35,387 nt of DNA from Deltaproteobacteria bacterium (GTDB taxonomy: Bacteria; JAMCPX01): positions 2,063 to 37,449 of the forward strand of contig JAMCVD010000109.1 of assembly GCA_023381995.1 (NCBI GenBank). The letters run 5' to 3'. The position numbers and the translations under genes are program-made. The notes under the pieces were generated by a model. That model had not been told where the DNA came from and made no database searches. It was given only the letters and a program-made list of their open reading frames with translations. This document shows positions 32,987-35,387 of this stretch, one piece after another. Within the stretch, counting starts at the first letter, position 1, and every line of letters begins with the position of its first letter.

Positions 32987-35164
32987 ATGGATATGTTTAT
33001 AGAGATCAAGGGAACTGTTGAAAGGGTTACTTACTACAATGCGGAGAACAACTATACTATAGCGAAACTGAAGGTCAGCGGAAGGCATGACCTTGTTACC
33101 GCAGCAGGCACCCTTTTCTCTGTATCAGCCGGGGAGGTTCTGAAACTCAAAGGCTATTGGGAGTATCATCCAAAGTTCGGCGAGCAGTTCAAGGTCATGT
33201 TCTGCGAATCTGTTGTCCCTGCAACCGTGACAGGGATAGAGCGGTATCTTGGCTCAGGACTGGTTAAGGGGATTGGTCCAGCTACGGCGAAGAGGATTGT
33301 TTCAAAATTTGGTATCGATACCTTGAACATCATTGAAACCGATATCAGGCGTCTAACGGAAGTTGCAGGCATTGGCGACAAGAGGATTGAGATGATCGGC
33401 AAGGCCTGGGAAGATCAAAAAGGGATACGCGAGGTAATGGTGTTCCTCCAGGGATATGGGGTAAGCCCCGCATACGGGGTAAAAATCTACAAGCAGTACG
33501 GGAAGGATGCGATCAAGGTGATCAAAGAGAATCCGTACAGGCTTGCCAGCGACGTCTTCGGCATAGGGTTTCTTACCGCAGACAAGATTTCGGAAAAGAT
33601 GGGTATAGCAAAAGATTCGCAGATGAGGGCTGAGGCTGGAATCCTCTATGTGCTGTACCAGCTGTCTGATAATGGCCACGTATATTATCCCTATGAGTCT
33701 CTGGTTGACGAATGCGTCAAGATACTCGACACCGGGAAGGAACCAATAATCAGCGCACTGGGGAAAATAGCTACAGACAAGAAGATCGTGATAGAGGATT
33801 TGAACGGAGAATCAGACAGGGCTGTCTACCTTGCCAAGTTCCACGTATCGGAGGTGAGCATAGCAAGAAGGCTTACAGCACTGATGCAGTTTCCAAAGAA
33901 ACTCAAGCCTTTTAACATAGACAAAGCGATTGAGTGGATACAGGGACAGCTCAAGATTCGGCTTGCTGAAGGCCAGGAACAGGCTGTCAAAGAAGCGATT
34001 AAGAACAAGGTCATGGTAGTTACAGGCGGCCCCGGTACAGGCAAGACCACCCTCATCAACTCAATCATCAGGATATACAATAGACTCGGTCAAGAGGTGG
34101 TTCTTGCAGCGCCTACCGGAAGGGCTGCAAAGAGAATGTCCGAGGCTACGGGAAGCGAGGCAAAGACGATCCACCGTTTACTGGAGTTCAGCCCGAAGGA
34201 CAGTAAGTTCAAAAGAGATGACCAGAACCCGTTGGAGGCAGACCTGGTCGTGATAGACGAAGCATCCATGGTCGACACCGTTCTGATGCATCATTTTCTC
34301 AAAGCGGTTCCTAAGAACGCCACACTGATACTCGTCGGCGATGTTGATCAACTTCCATCCGTAGGTGCGGGTAATGTGCTCAAGGACATCATTGATTCCG
34401 GATGTATCCCCACTGTGAGGCTCACGGAGATATTCAGGCAAGCAAAAGAGAGCCTCATAGTCGTCAATGCTCACAAGGTCAACCACGGCCAGATGCTGAC
34501 CTTCGAGCATAGCGAGGACCAGCCGCAGGATTTCTATTTGTTTAAAATAGAAGAGCCTGAGAAGGTACTGGAAAAGATCATAGAACTTTGCAGGGAGAAG
34601 ATACCCGGTAAGTTCGGGTACAGGCCTGTCGAAGATATCCAGGTCATAACACCAATGCACAAAGGCATTGTAGGGACTACGAACCTTAATGCAGAACTGC
34701 AGAAGCATCTCAATTCATCCAAAGATGAAATCGTAAGGGGCGGTAAGGTCCTTAAGGTAAGGGACAAGGTCATGCAGATCAGGAACGACTACGACAAGGA
34801 TGTATTCAACGGAGATATCGGCTTGGTTAAAAAGATCGACAGGGAAGAGCAGAAGGTAGTGGTTGATTATGACGGCAGGCTCGTTAGCTACGAATATTCC
34901 GAGCTCGACGAAATAGTGCTTGCCTATGCTATCTCTGTACACAAGGCTCAGGGGAGCGAGTATCCTGTGGTAGTTATGCCGGTTCTGATACAGCACTATA
35001 TGCTCCTGCAGAGGAACCTTCTTTATACCGGGATCACACGGGGCAAGAAGCTTGTGGTGTTGGTGGGGACAAAGAAGGCAATCGCTATAGCGATCAGGAA
35101 TAACAAACCTCAAAAGAGGTATACGTATTTACAAAACAGATTGAGCATGAAACAAAACGCATAG
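32987..35164 (+). CDS. recD2: RecD2-type ATP-dependent DNA helicase
   Basis: This 725-residue SF1B 5'-3' helicase of the RecD2/YrrC group acts without RecBC. An N-terminal OB-like domain (~1-85) comes first. Helix-hairpin-helix repeats follow (VKGIGPATAKRIV, LTEVAGIGDKRIEMIG, NPYRLASDVFGIGFLTADKI). The motor has Walker A GGPGTGKTT (~346-354), DEAS (~422), GDVDQLPSVGAGNVL and motif VI region YAISVHKAQGSEYP (~646). The first ATG (32987) fits the family start at MFIEIKGTVERV; no Shine-Dalgarno sequence is seen. A GTG at 32930 lies at the predicted transcription start and is unlikely. The gene is intact amid debris and may be part of the mobile block or a displaced core gene. Confidence 0.93.
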   Translation: MDMFIEIKGTVERVTYYNAENNYTIAKLKVSGRHDLVTAAGTLFSVSAGEVLKLKGYWEYHPKFGEQFKVMFCESVVPATVTGIERYLGSGLVKGIGPATAKRIVSKFGIDTLNIIETDIRRLTEVAGIGDKRIEMIGKAWEDQKGIREVMVFLQGYGVSPAYGVKIYKQYGKDAIKVIKENPYRLASDVFGIGFLTADKISEKMGIAKDSQMRAEAGILYVLYQLSDNGHVYYPYESLVDECVKILDTGKEPIISALGKIATDKKIVIEDLNGESDRAVYLAKFHVSEVSIARRLTALMQFPKKLKPFNIDKAIEWIQGQLKIRLAEGQEQAVKEAIKNKVMVVTGGPGTGKTTLINSIIRIYNRLGQEVVLAAPTGRAAKRMSEATGSEAKTIHRLLEFSPKDSKFKRDDQNPLEADLVVIDEASMVDTVLMHHFLKAVPKNATLILVGDVDQLPSVGAGNVLKDIIDSGCIPTVRLTEIFRQAKESLIVVNAHKVNHGQMLTFEHSEDQPQDFYLFKIEEPEKVLEKIIELCREKIPGKFGYRPVEDIQVITPMHKGIVGTTNLNAELQKHLNSSKDEIVRGGKVLKVRDKVMQIRNDYDKDVFNGDIGLVKKIDREEQKVVVDYDGRLVSYEYSELDEIVLAYAISVHKAQGSEYPVVVMPVLIQHYMLLQRNLLYTGITRGKKLVVLVGTKKAIAIAIRNNKPQKRYTYLQNRLSMKQNA

Positions 35165-35194
35165 TACAACTGAAGCTTGGAGGATAAATTGATC

Positions 35195-35387
35195 GGTTCC
35201 TCTCCCATTTGTGATCATGAAGAAAGAGTTTTCTCCTCTGCTCGTAAAACAAAGCTCTTTTCGGTAAAGGGGGTACGACCCATAACGTTTCCGTATTTCC
35301 ATAGCGAGAGAGAAGCAGTCCACGCAGAGTACCACGGAAGCATTGCAGGCAGTCCGGATGTGTTTCCCTTCGCAGTGTCGAACACTC
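35195..35387 (-). mobile_element. MITE-like element, copy C (truncated by window end)
   Basis: The first 193 bp are visible, starting GGTTCCTCTCCC after AATTGATC (35187-35194), which should be the left target duplication. It matches copies A and B closely but lacks one base at GGGGGTACGACCC (A has GGGGGTTACGACCC), so the frame open in A and B is broken here. A GGAGG (35179-35183) and an ATT/TTG lie immediately before it, as if it entered just at the start of a gene following recD2. Confidence 0.82.

Noticed and set aside
1-35387. CRISPR array
   Set aside because: No regularly spaced direct repeats with unique spacers were seen. The only repeats are the three dispersed MITE copies and one two-unit tandem repeat.

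Overview
The window looks like a chromosomal segment of a Gram-negative bacterium. It has lipoprotein signal peptides with lspA, a LolA-like protein beside a MacB/LolE-like permease, an O-antigen ligase family protein and a SPOR protein. Heavy use of AGG/AGA arginine and ATA isoleucine codons and the mix of families suggest a Desulfobacterota- or Nitrospirota-like lineage. That placement is an inference and is not tested here.

Left part (1-22,600, GC-rich, compact, core-like). A truncated histidine kinase and a single-domain response regulator run on the + strand and converge on a long minus-strand array (12,610 to 1,051). In order of transcription the array holds a small GMC-associated subunit, a GMC oxidoreductase with a ferredoxin-type Cys motif, a FabK/nitronate monooxygenase-like flavoprotein, argS, a SPOR protein, aspS, a Wzy-like polymerase/ligase with TPRs, a LolA-like periplasmic protein and an ABC permease. 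Upstream lie folK, which ends in a good intrinsic terminator, and a large GH2-like lipoprotein. Divergent from these is a GH50-like lipoprotein glycosidase, followed by ileS-lspA and tRNA-Ser(GGA).

Middle part (22,600-27,067, AT-richer). This island lies between the inward-facing 3' ends of tRNA-Ser(GGA) and tRNA-Arg(CCG). It holds a frameshifted IS21-type istA remnant, the C-terminal stump of a glycosidase, an intact Fn3 plus glycosidase lipoprotein, a lipoprotein of unknown function and a class I methyltransferase.

Right part (27,140-35,387, mosaic). It contains a decayed DDE transposase and a two-gene restriction-modification system: a beta-class DNA methyltransferase with an unusual SNase-like C-terminal domain, overlapping an MjaI-family endonuclease. 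Small zinc-ribbon and membrane proteins follow, then a truncated dinB, a disrupted unknown gene and an intact recD2.

The most notable structure is a 241-bp dispersed element present three times (16,317-16,557; 31,678-31,918; 35,195 to the window end). It has 25-bp imperfect terminal inverted repeats and 8-bp target duplications, so it behaves as a MITE. One copy sits in frame inside a reading frame and adds 83 codons without a stop. One interrupts a gene that can be rebuilt by removing it. The third lies immediately after a ribosome-binding site. Its GGCTCTT-type end and 8-bp duplication resemble ISL3-family elements; that link is an inference. The second theme is a concentration of surface-lipoprotein glycosidases around the Wzy-like gene, suggesting an extracellular polysaccharide-processing locus.
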